Made by a program: the position numbers and the translations under genes. From the NCBI GenBank assembly GCA_010672185.1, contig JAAHHL010000548.1, forward strand, positions 1 to 5,467: DNA of 5,467 nt. Direction: 5' to 3'. Positions 1 to 5,188 of the stretch are shown piece after piece (position 1 is the stretch's first letter; the number at the start of each line of letters is the position of its first letter). The DNA is from Caldora sp. SIO3E6 (GTDB lineage: Bacteria > Cyanobacteriota > Cyanobacteriia > Cyanobacteriales > Coleofasciculaceae). The notes under the pieces are model-generated. The model saw only the letters and a list, made by a program, of their open reading frames with translations. It was not told the origin of the DNA and did no database searches.

Positions 1-681
1 CAAGTAGCCAGCATAACCAGCACCTGTAACCTTACCGTAAACACCATAGGATTGGCTTAGTTGAGTTGTGAGTTTTGGAGCTGTTACTTCACCGTAAACC
101 CCGTAGACAATAGATCTACCATCATTGTAAGCGGTGAAGTAGCCACCATATCCAATTTGTGAAGAACTTACCCTTTCAATTGACTGTGGAGATTTTTCTT
201 CTTTAATGGGGTCAATAGATTCATCTGTCCTAGGACCTTCAATTTTATCAACGGTTTCTACAGGGGGCTCAGTTGACTCTTCAACAAAATCCCCAGGTTT
301 TACAGACTCAGTACTATTTGCTGGGGTAATATCTACCGGGGTGGGAATCTTATCTTCAAGGGCATCATCTTTGGTGTTATCAAGCTCATCTTTAACGCTA
401 ACTTCGTCTTGATTTTTGTCATCATCACCTTGTGCTGTTTGCCAACCACCAAAATGACCCCTAACACCGTAGGATTTCGTGACATTATTTACTGTTTCTG
501 TTATGGCGAAGCTGGCACCGCGTAATCCTGTTGCTTTGGAGTCGTTATTTTTAGGGATAGAAAGGCTATTTCCAACCAACATACTGCCTCGGTAGTAAAT
601 ATAGTTAGAGTTATCCTTGAAGGTTGTCCAATTTCCGCCGCTACCAATACCAGCCCCTTCAAAATTCTTAGCTTTAACAGT
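1..681 (-). repeat. Fibre super-repeat unit 2 (residues 686-912, cut by window edge)
   Basis: This is the second copy of a large coding repeat. It starts at TVKAKNFEG and runs through GNWTTFKDNSNYIYYRG, GASFAIT, SYGVRGHFGG, a long acidic/proline linker, SSQIGYGGYFTAYNDG and YGVYGKVTGAGYAGYL. DNA identity with unit 1 is high in blocks: around 1-42 and 100-185 against 722-850, 265-371 against 845-950, and the YGVRGHFGG segment near 448-476 against 1020-1048. Compared with unit 1 it carries a 93-nt insertion in the linker (186-278) and an extra 57-nt YGVYG module (43-99), both in frame. The near-identical blocks suggest a fairly recent internal duplication or gene conversion. Confidence 0.85.
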
Positions 682-2736
682 TCCAGCTACCTCTAAATCA
701 CCTGTTACATACACCTTACCATCGAAGTAGCCAGCATAACCAGCACCTGTAACCTTACCGTAAACCCCGTAGACAATAGAGCTACCATCATTGTAAGCGG
801 TGAAGTAGCCACCATATCCAATTTGTGAAGAACGTACTCTTTCAATTGACTCTTCAACAAAATCCGCAGTTTTCACGAACTCAGTACTATTTGCTGGGGT
901 AATATCTACCGGGGTGGTAATCTTATCTTCCAAGGCATCATCTATAGTGTTAGGAAGCTCCGGTTGAAGGATAACTACGTCCGGATTTTTGTCATCAACT
1001 TGTACTGCGGGCAAACCACCAAAATGACCCCTAACACCGTAAGATTCCCTATAAAATTCCGTTGCAATATTGTTGTTGATGGTTATGGCAAATCCGGCAC
1101 TGGATAGTTCACTTGTTTGGACGCTATTAGTTCCAGAGGGAATTTTATTGCCAACCAACACACCGCCATTGTAGTCAATAAGATTATTCGCTAAAGCCTT
1201 CCAAGTTGGGTCGCCACTAATCACGTTTAAACCAGAAACATCTCCTTCAAACCTAGTCGCCTTAACAGTTCCATTTACCTCTAATTTTTCACTAGGATTT
1301 GTTGTCCCAATGCCCACATTGCCAGAAGTCGGATGAACTGTCAGCCCATTCCGGGAAAACATATCAGAAACACTAGGAAGCCAGGTATCATCATCTAAAT
1401 TGGCTAGGTATGGTAAGGCTAGATATACTTCAAAAGATTCTCCAGTTATAGCTTCTATACCCATAGAAAAACTCCGACCATCCAACCTCGTTACCTCAGA
1501 TGTGGAAATTACGCCATCTACTCGATACCAACCATCTGGAGCATTATCACTTTGTTCTTTGGTAATTATCAATCCATTATTAGGCTGTCGGTTAGACAAC
1601 CCAGCAACTTCGCCAAATTCCACTTGTGTACCGGAAGAAATCTTGAGCCAAGCTTTCAAATGTACCTTTTTGGTGAAAAAATTCCCTTGGGACTCAAAGG
1701 GAAAAAGTACTGCGGTATGTTTTCCTGAATTATCCCCAGTAATTTTCAAAATCTTACCGTCAGGAAAAGTAGTCCAACCATCAGCTAAACCACCTCTGTT
1801 TATTCGCGCACCTTTGTTAAACCTGCCAAACCAATAGGGATTTTCTTCGGTTGCATCATCTACACTATCGGCAGCATTGGCTGGTTTTATCCCTAAATAA
1901 GGTCCTTCAAAACCTTTCGTGAAAGGGTGGGCTGCTTCTAATGTAACATTCACACCAGATCTGTACCCAGCCGGTTTGTCGCCATCGAGTATATTCATGT
2001 AGGAATTTCTGATTAGATTAGGTGGCATGGATGACCCCCTAATCATGCCAGTAGTAATCAGCGACTTTGCCTTAACAGTTCCATCCACCTCTAGTTTTTT
2101 ACTAGGATTTGTTGTCCCAATGCCCACATTGCCATCATTGTAGTAAATACTGTTATCATCATCACCATCAATCCACTTTCCAGTGCTAGATGATTGATTA
2201 CCAGCAAGTTTCCGTACAGAATCCTCCACGTTACTAACGTTACCATTGTCTAGGGTTACCTTGGCCAAGAGAATCACATCACCATCGGTAGGAGCACTAC
2301 CAATTCTTACCTCTAAGTGATCTTTATCAACATTTTGACTTTGTTTACCACCGTAGATGATAAATTTGGGACGTTCAGTAATGCGAGTGTATTTAGTTTG
2401 GTCACCTATGCGGTAAGGCTTATCCTGAATTTCGTGATAGATAATGGCAATTTCAATATTGGTATTGAGGTCTAATCCATCTAAGTTAATGGTGTTTGTT
2501 TCAGAATCGGGTAAGATAATAATTTCTCGACCATCCTTATCAATGGCCATACCCTCGCTAACGGCAACTTTTTTATCCCCAGCTTTAGTGACTTCTAATC
2601 CTTCTACCACACCCCAGCTATAGAGTGAACGATTGTGACGCAGGCGCATGGCACGATGGTAGGCTTGCTCATCGTTGAAGTCTTCTTCTACTAAAAACTG
2701 GGAAGTAAAGTAATTGGGACGTTGTATATCTTTCAT
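1..2736 (-). CDS. Large repeat-containing tail-fibre-like protein, 3' end outside window
   Basis: I translated the minus strand by hand from the ATG at 2736: all 912 codons to the left edge are open, so the C-terminus is missing. An in-frame TAG at 2773-2775 precedes the ATG, so no longer start exists; the Shine-Dalgarno match is poor (AAAAGAATAACG). Layout: residues 1-182 form a compact N-terminal domain (begins MKDIQRPNYFTSQFLVEEDF, later WGVVEGLEV and GMAIDKDGREI), which I infer attaches to the baseplate; NVGIGTTNPSKKLEVDGTVK at 203; a probable beta-sandwich at about 240-447; a second NVGIGTTNPS at 473; then two long units (490-685 and 686-912) with YGVRG, GYGGYF and YGVYG motifs. NVGIGTTNPS and YGVYG...GYAGYF motifs are typical of phage-like fibres and bacterial surface proteins. 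No signal peptide is seen, as expected for a particle component. Its place after a gpI-like gene supports a fibre or receptor-binding role; the exact ligand cannot be told. A non-CIS repeat-rich surface protein is the alternative. Confidence 0.85.
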   Translation of the reverse strand, partial: MKDIQRPNYFTSQFLVEEDFNDEQAYHRAMRLRHNRSLYSWGVVEGLEVTKAGDKKVAVSEGMAIDKDGREIIILPDSETNTINLDGLDLNTNIEIAIIYHEIQDKPYRIGDQTKYTRITERPKFIIYGGKQSQNVDKDHLEVRIGSAPTDGDVILLAKVTLDNGNVSNVEDSVRKLAGNQSSSTGKWIDGDDDNSIYYNDGNVGIGTTNPSKKLEVDGTVKAKSLITTGMIRGSSMPPNLIRNSYMNILDGDKPAGYRSGVNVTLEAAHPFTKGFEGPYLGIKPANAADSVDDATEENPYWFGRFNKGARINRGGLADGWTTFPDGKILKITGDNSGKHTAVLFPFESQGNFFTKKVHLKAWLKISSGTQVEFGEVAGLSNRQPNNGLIITKEQSDNAPDGWYRVDGVISTSEVTRLDGRSFSMGIEAITGESFEVYLALPYLANLDDDTWLPSVSDMFSRNGLTVHPTSGNVGIGTTNPSEKLEVNGTVKATRFEGDVSGLNVISGDPTWKALANNLIDYNGGVLVGNKIPSGTNSVQTSELSSAGFAITINNNIATEFYRESYGVRGHFGGLPAVQVDDKNPDVVILQPELPNTIDDALEDKITTPVDITPANSTEFVKTADFVEESIERVRSSQIGYGGYFTAYNDGSSIVYGVYGKVTGAGYAGYFDGKVYVTGDLEVAGTVKAKNFEGAGIGSGGNWTTFKDNSNYIYYRGSMLVGNSLSIPKNNDSKATGLRGASFAITETVNNVTKSYGVRGHFGGWQTAQGDDDKNQDEVSVKDELDNTKDDALEDKIPTPVDITPANSTESVKPGDFVEESTEPPVETVDKIEGPRTDESIDPIKEEKSPQSIERVSSSQIGYGGYFTAYNDGRSIVYGVYGEVTAPKLTTQLSQSYGVYGKVTGAGYAGYL
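682..1269 (-). repeat. Fibre super-repeat unit 1 (residues 490-685)
   Basis: This is the first copy of the large coding repeat, 196 residues: TVKATRFEG, then TWKALANNLIDYNGGVLVGN, AGFAIT, SYGVRGHFGG, a linker of about 60 residues rich in D, E, P and T, SSQIGYGGYFTAYNDG, YGVYGKVTGAGYAGYF and DGKVYVTGDLEVAG, which leads directly into unit 2. The order of short glycine/tyrosine beta motifs matches what is seen in trimeric fibre shafts. The linker core DDALEDKI-TPVDITPANSTE is shared with unit 2, while the linker flanks are not. Confidence 0.85.
1396..2019 (-). other. Probable beta-sandwich (CBM-like) domain inside the fibre, residues 240-447
   Basis: This segment sits between the two NVGIGTTNPS stalk signatures and is not repetitive. 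It opens with NLIRNSYMNILDGDKPAGY, close in style to the 'N-L-x-x-N-x-x-M/F-E ... D-G-x-P-x-G-W' opening of CBM4/9-like jelly rolls found in tailspikes and bacteriophage fibres. It continues with alternating hydrophobic strands (ILKITGDNSGKHTAVLFPF, VHLKAWLKISSGTQVEFGEV, GWYRVDGVIST) and ends SFEVYLALPYLANL, a usual last-strand pattern. What is seen is the strand pattern and opening motif; the carbohydrate-binding assignment is inference. If right, it is the best candidate for a receptor-binding module in this fibre. Confidence 0.45.
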
Positions 2737-2763
2737 AATCGTTATTCTTTTAAGAAATACTCT

Positions 2764-2816
2764 GGCTAATGGCTAATGGCTAATGGCTAATTGCTAATTG
2801 CTAATTGCTAATTGCT
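2764..2816. repeat. Heptameric tandem repeat (STRR-type), GGCTAAT/TGCTAAT
   Basis: Seven full 7-bp units plus four bases: four copies of GGCTAAT (2764-2791) followed by three of TGCTAAT (2792-2812) and TGCT. The array starts 27 nt upstream of the fibre start codon, in its likely 5' leader. Short tandemly repeated heptamers of this kind are a known feature of filamentous cyanobacterial genomes. The switch of the first base half way along (G to T) shows that the array expanded in two phases. It carries no frame and no obvious promoter. Confidence 0.9.
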
Positions 2817-2961
2817 CTAACTGTCAGAACACTTATAAATGTACATGGAATAGGTTCTAAGCGTTCTCCGCAGGAGTAGGATGAAAACTTTGGTGTCTCC
2901 GCGTCCCCGCGTCTATTTTCAAATTAGAAGGCAGGGCGGTGCGTCGCCCCTTGGGGGGCTC
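2817..2961. other. Rest of the gpI-like/fibre spacer, with repeat relics and GC-rich hairpins
   Basis: No gene is supported here. The spacer holds a degenerate heptamer (CCGCGTC twice, 2899-2913) and a GTTCTCCGCAGGAG stretch that looks like a further repeat relic. Just downstream of the gpI-like stop codon are two overlapping hairpins: GCCCC-TTGG-GGGGC (2946-2959) and GGGCG-GTGCGT-CGCCC (2934-2949). They share 2946-2949, so only one can form at a time. Neither is followed by a T-run in the direction of transcription, so they are not convincing intrinsic terminators; they could protect the upstream mRNA end or attenuate fibre expression. I see no convincing -35/-10 pair for the fibre gene. Confidence 0.5.
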
Positions 2962-3699
2962 CTAAGTTAGATCGTAATTTTCGGGAATATTGCCGAAAAC
3001 AGTATCAATGCCAATCTGGGAACCGGTACCTTTTCCAGAATCAGGATCGTAAGTACCAATCTGCATACCGTAAATAATTTCTAGTCTGTAGTTGGTATGG
3101 GCAGGTTTTTCTTGTTCAATGATGGCAATGGCAATATCTATTTGTCGGTTGAGTTGCTCTTGGGTTAAGCCTTTTGGTGGAGTGATCCTGACGATAAAAA
3201 AGTGGGGTATACCACCACCAAGATAAGTCCCTCTACCCAAGAGGGAGCGCGGGGGAAGTTCTTCATAATTGTCAATTTGGTTGAGCAGTTGGGAGTCACC
3301 AATTTGAAATTCAGCATTAGAAGTATCGATAATAGTGACTTGGTATTCTTTATCTGGTTGGTCTTTTTGAGTTAGAAATAATTCCAGCAGTGCTTGTAAA
3401 TTGGCTTTGGTTCCTCGATAGCGATACCTTTCTACGGTATTGGCAATAAACTCCCGTTGTTTGGCAATATCTAAATCTGCCCTGAGACTCAACGCTACCC
3501 AACTAGATAACCAGGGTAGGAAGTCTGGGGGGGTTTGCTGAGCATCAAAGTAGGTATGAATATCAGCAATTGGCGCTTCTAAACTACCGAAAAGTATTTC
3601 TTCAAAGGGTAGTAAAAATTGACCGACGAAAGGGTCGCTTTGATAAATCTCTGGCAGATAGTCTAAAAGTTTACTGGGGGAAGGGGCTGAGTTGGTCAT
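2962..3699 (-). CDS. P2 gpI-like phage tail/baseplate protein (contractile injection system)
   Basis: A complete protein of 245 aa. In phage P2 gpI and its eCIS counterpart (Afp12-like), this protein is part of the baseplate wedge and lies next to the J-like wedge protein and the fibre. Visible family marks: LLDYLPEIYQSDPFVGQFLLPFEEI (11-35), the TPPDFLPWLSSW segment (56-67), and RYRYRGTKANLQALLELF (91-108), which is the strongly conserved 'Y-x-x-R-G-T-x-x-G/N-L' region. The C-terminal half has PHFFIVRI (165-172), EKPAHTNYRLEI (197-208) and a closing IGIDTVFGN (229-237), as in many cyanobacterial and actinobacterial proteins of the TIGR02242 type. It starts at ATG 3699 with only a weak purine tract (AAAAGAAAA) upstream. 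It lies 271 nt after the J-like gene and 225 nt before the fibre gene, unusually wide gaps for such a cluster. Confidence in the family is high; eCIS versus tailocin is undecided. Confidence 0.92.
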   Translation of the reverse strand: MTNSAPSPSKLLDYLPEIYQSDPFVGQFLLPFEEILFGSLEAPIADIHTYFDAQQTPPDFLPWLSSWVALSLRADLDIAKQREFIANTVERYRYRGTKANLQALLELFLTQKDQPDKEYQVTIIDTSNAEFQIGDSQLLNQIDNYEELPPRSLLGRGTYLGGGIPHFFIVRITPPKGLTQEQLNRQIDIAIAIIEQEKPAHTNYRLEIIYGMQIGTYDPDSGKGTGSQIGIDTVFGNIPENYDLT

Positions 3700-3707
3700 T
3701 AGTTTTC
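3687..3707 (-). repeat. Start-region repeat, functional copy (gpI-like gene start)
   Basis: The sequence around the real start codon, AAAACTAATGACCAACTCAG read on the minus strand, is found twice more upstream (near 3801-3821 and 3941-3961). This copy is the only one that continues into the long reading frame; the other two run into GAATAAG, giving a stop after five codons. Confidence 0.8.
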
Positions 3708-3712
3708 TTTTA

Positions 3713-3724
3713 GTGTCGTGACAC
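3713..3724. other. Short palindromic hairpin GTGTC-GT-GACAC
   Basis: A perfect 5-bp stem with a 2-nt loop, 14 nt upstream of the gpI-like start codon. It would fold in the mRNA leader close to the ribosome site. It could also be chance or the edge of the neighbouring repeat element; no function can be assigned. Confidence 0.35.
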
Positions 3725-3758
3725 AGCTAAAAATGTAGTAAAACTCAACGAATCTGCT

Positions 3759-3893
3759 CCATTGTTGGGTTTCGCTATCGCTACACCCAACCTACTTATT
3801 CTGAGTTGGTCATTGGTTTTATTGTAGTAGCTCGGCATATCTAAAATGAGTAATAGATGTAGGTTTGGTCGAGGCAACGAGACCCAACAATGG
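3759..3893. mobile_element. Inverted-repeat (MITE/REP-like) element
   Basis: The ends are inverted copies: CCATTGTTGGGT at 3759-3770 is exactly complementary to ACCCAACAATGG at 3882-3893, and AACCTAC (3790-3796) pairs with GTAGGTT (3860-3866). The left arm itself folds as GTTGGGT...ACCCAAC around TTCGCTATCGCTAC, a hairpin type widespread in cyanobacterial genomes. The element has no coding capacity. I found no clear target-site duplication, so the outer limits and a transposition mechanism remain inferred. Confidence 0.6.
3763..3829. repeat. 67-bp direct repeat, copy A
   Basis: It matches 3903-3969 at an exact 140-bp offset with only four mismatches. It holds the TTGGGT/ACCCAA hairpin, the AATAAGTAGG junction (as CCTACTTATT) and a copy of the gpI-like start region. 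Read on the minus strand it encodes the mini-ORF MTNSE-stop (3813-3796), the same first four residues as the real gene. Confidence 0.85.
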
Positions 3894-3902
3894 AAGGGGC
3901 GG

Positions 3903-3969
3903 TGTTGGGTTTCGCTATCGCTCTACCCAACCTACTTATTCTGAGTTGTTCATTAGTTTTATTGTAGTC
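3903..3969. repeat. 67-bp direct repeat, copy B
   Basis: The second copy of the 67-bp repeat, ending two bases from the stop codon of the J-like gene at 3971. Read on the minus strand it encodes MNNSE-stop (3953-3936), starting only 17 nt after that stop codon. This is the spacing expected for the original, uninterrupted gpI-like gene in an operon. Confidence 0.85.
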
Positions 3970-3970
3970 T

Positions 3971-5041
3971 TTATCTGGTGAAATCAACATTTTCTATAGG
4001 GGAAATAATATCTATATCGCTGTTACCAAGATCCAAGTTAACTAATTCTTCTGGTTTTAGCTGGATAGCACTTAGCTGTCCTGTATTGGTGTAGACTAGA
4101 CGTTGTTCGTCGGCAATGGCATCAGGCTCCGGTAAAAATACTTCGTCTTGCTGGTTGTTTTTGGTGACATAATCCACAAATTCTAGTTCATCAAGTAGTT
4201 GATAAAGTTCGGAAACATAAACATTGCGACCAAATTGCCAACCTTGGGGATTGTCAGGATTTGCTAGGGGAGCGAGAAAATTTTCCAGTGTGTTCAGTAT
4301 TGTTTCTTCACTGGTTTCTACCTCTGCTTCGCGATTGAGGTATATAGTGAATCTGATGCTAATGGTGATATAGCTTGGCACAACTACATGGATTGCCGTG
4401 CCAATCAATCGCCGTTGTTGTAAGTGGTTTTTTACCTGATTAATCAGGAATGAGCTTGGTTGAGGGGGACTATAGTAGCTATTGTTAGCGTAGTTAACAA
4501 GGTAGTACTGTATCAGTAGTAATGCTAGTTGATATAAACTGCCCTGTATCAGGAGCAATAAAGCCAAAAGCACTACTTCTTTACCACCGGGAATAATAAT
4601 AATACTGACATGACCTGGTCGATCTACCGGTTCCACTAAGGGATTTTCTGAGTTGAGGTTACGTCGAGGTATACAGTGTGCCCTAGCAATGGTATGATCA
4701 GCCTCTAGAGCTAACTCCACAAAATCATTACAGGTAATAGCTCGATAGCGATCGCGTACCTGATTAATTGCTTCTTTAATCTCTGTCTGTAAATCCTGAG
4801 TTTGCTGCCAATTTGGTCCATTGAGAAGCTGTAGAAACATCCGCTTATTCGCCTCTGTTACCCGATTTTGTCGATAAAGGAGCATTTCCGTAAGGTAGGC
4901 AAACAATTCAATCAGGGTAATCCCAGGATCAGAAGGATTATGATTAGTCCATTGCGGTGCATAGGTGGGAATCATACCCAGGGCTTCTTGCACCAAATCA
5001 TCATAGGTGCGATCGTCTAAATTAGGTAATTCTATGGCCAT
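3971..5041 (-). CDS. Short baseplate J-like (TIGR02243-type) assembly protein with hydrophobic insert
   Basis: A complete protein of 356 aa. Baseplate J-like proteins build the wedge that joins the sheath and hub in contractile tails and eCIS. The N-terminus carries the family hallmark LPNLDDRTYDDLVQEALGMI followed by W-x-x-HNPSDPGITLIELFAYL and MLLYRQNR (31-60). The central part has RYRAITCNDFVELA (98-111), RPGHVSIIIIP (141-151) and HLQQRRLIGTAIHVVVPSY (206-224). The C-terminus has GWQFGRNVYVSELYQLLDEL (267-286), then VDYV. It is shorter than many members, lacking a large middle region. Between VSIIIIPGG and PPQPSS lies an insertion of about 39 residues (154-192) rich in Leu, Ile and Tyr that does not resemble the rest. 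The start at 5041 is backed by a strong AAGGAGG. It follows a paralogous J-like gene by 147 nt. I am sure of the family, less so of the effect of the insert. Confidence 0.92.
   Translation of the reverse strand: MAIELPNLDDRTYDDLVQEALGMIPTYAPQWTNHNPSDPGITLIELFAYLTEMLLYRQNRVTEANKRMFLQLLNGPNWQQTQDLQTEIKEAINQVRDRYRAITCNDFVELALEADHTIARAHCIPRRNLNSENPLVEPVDRPGHVSIIIIPGGKEVVLLALLLLIQGSLYQLALLLIQYYLVNYANNSYYSPPQPSSFLINQVKNHLQQRRLIGTAIHVVVPSYITISIRFTIYLNREAEVETSEETILNTLENFLAPLANPDNPQGWQFGRNVYVSELYQLLDELEFVDYVTKNNQQDEVFLPEPDAIADEQRLVYTNTGQLSAIQLKPEELVNLDLGNSDIDIISPIENVDFTR
4466..4582 (-). repeat. In-frame hydrophobic insertion with internal 36-nt repeat
   Basis: Residues 154-192 of the J-like protein. 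The peptide contains LALLLLIQGSLYQ followed by LALLLIQYYLVN, that is, a repeat of about 12 residues. At DNA level CTGTATCAG occurs at 4508-4516 and 4544-4552, exactly 36 nt apart, with similar bases on either side. The stretch V157-V182 is hydrophobic enough to read as one long or two short membrane-type segments. It may be an expanded repeat within a loop or a real membrane anchor. Confidence 0.6.
4748..4755. other. HIP1 octamer GCGATCGC
   Basis: The highly iterated palindrome of cyanobacterial genomes, here inside the J-like coding region. It is used only as evidence for cyanobacterial origin. Confidence 0.8.
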
Positions 5042-5055
5042 AAATAGTAGTTTCT

Positions 5056-5062
5056 CCTCCTT
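5056..5062 (-). promoter_or_regulatory. Ribosome binding site of the J-like gene (AAGGAGG)
   Basis: On the minus strand AAGGAGGAG precedes the ATG at 5041, with 14 nt between GGAGG and ATG, a little longer than usual. It is the only strong Shine-Dalgarno match before any start in the window and fixes this start codon. Confidence 0.7.
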
Positions 5063-5119
5063 ATATCTTGTCCGCCTAAACTGTGATCATTTCCTTCTCC
5101 CTTGCAACTGTCTTTCTTC

Positions 5120-5181
5120 CCTCCTGCCTCCTGCCTCCTGCCTCCTGCCTCAAAGCCTCCTGCCTCAAAGCCTCCTGCCTT
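5120..5181. repeat. Heptameric tandem repeat (STRR-type), CCTCCTG, with 15-bp higher-order unit
   Basis: Four perfect CCTCCTG units (5120-5147), then CCTCAAAG-CCTCCTG twice (5148-5162 and 5163-5177), ending CCTT. The array begins 7 nt after the stop codon of the upstream J-like gene. On the transcribed strand it reads GGCAGGAGG, so every unit contains an AGGAGG that looks like a ribosome binding site but has no start codon. This is a typical cyanobacterial STRR heptamer. Confidence 0.9.
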
Positions 5182-5188
5182 CTAATGC

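Noticed and set aside
206..412. Plus-strand open frame of 68 codons rich in Ser
   Set aside because: It is the antisense shadow of the acidic linker of the fibre; the serine richness comes from complementing Glu/Asp/Thr codons.
1400..1837. Plus-strand open frame of 145 codons
   Set aside because: It lies antisense within the fibre gene, whose own frame is open and has recognisable motifs; the plus-strand product shows no family features.
1..2736. Possible frameshift or pseudogene in the fibre because of its many repeats
   Set aside because: All 912 codons were checked in frame without a stop, and the repeat differences (93 and 57 nt) are multiples of three.
2764..2816. CRISPR-like array
   Set aside because: Units are 7 bp and directly contiguous, with no spacers; it is a heptameric tandem repeat.
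2839..2846. ATGTACAT palindrome as an operator
   Set aside because: A single 8-bp AT-rich palindrome with no second site and no promoter nearby; chance is sufficient.
2946..2959. Intrinsic terminator of the gpI-like gene
   Set aside because: The stem is GC-rich but only 5 bp and is not followed by a T-run on the transcribed strand.
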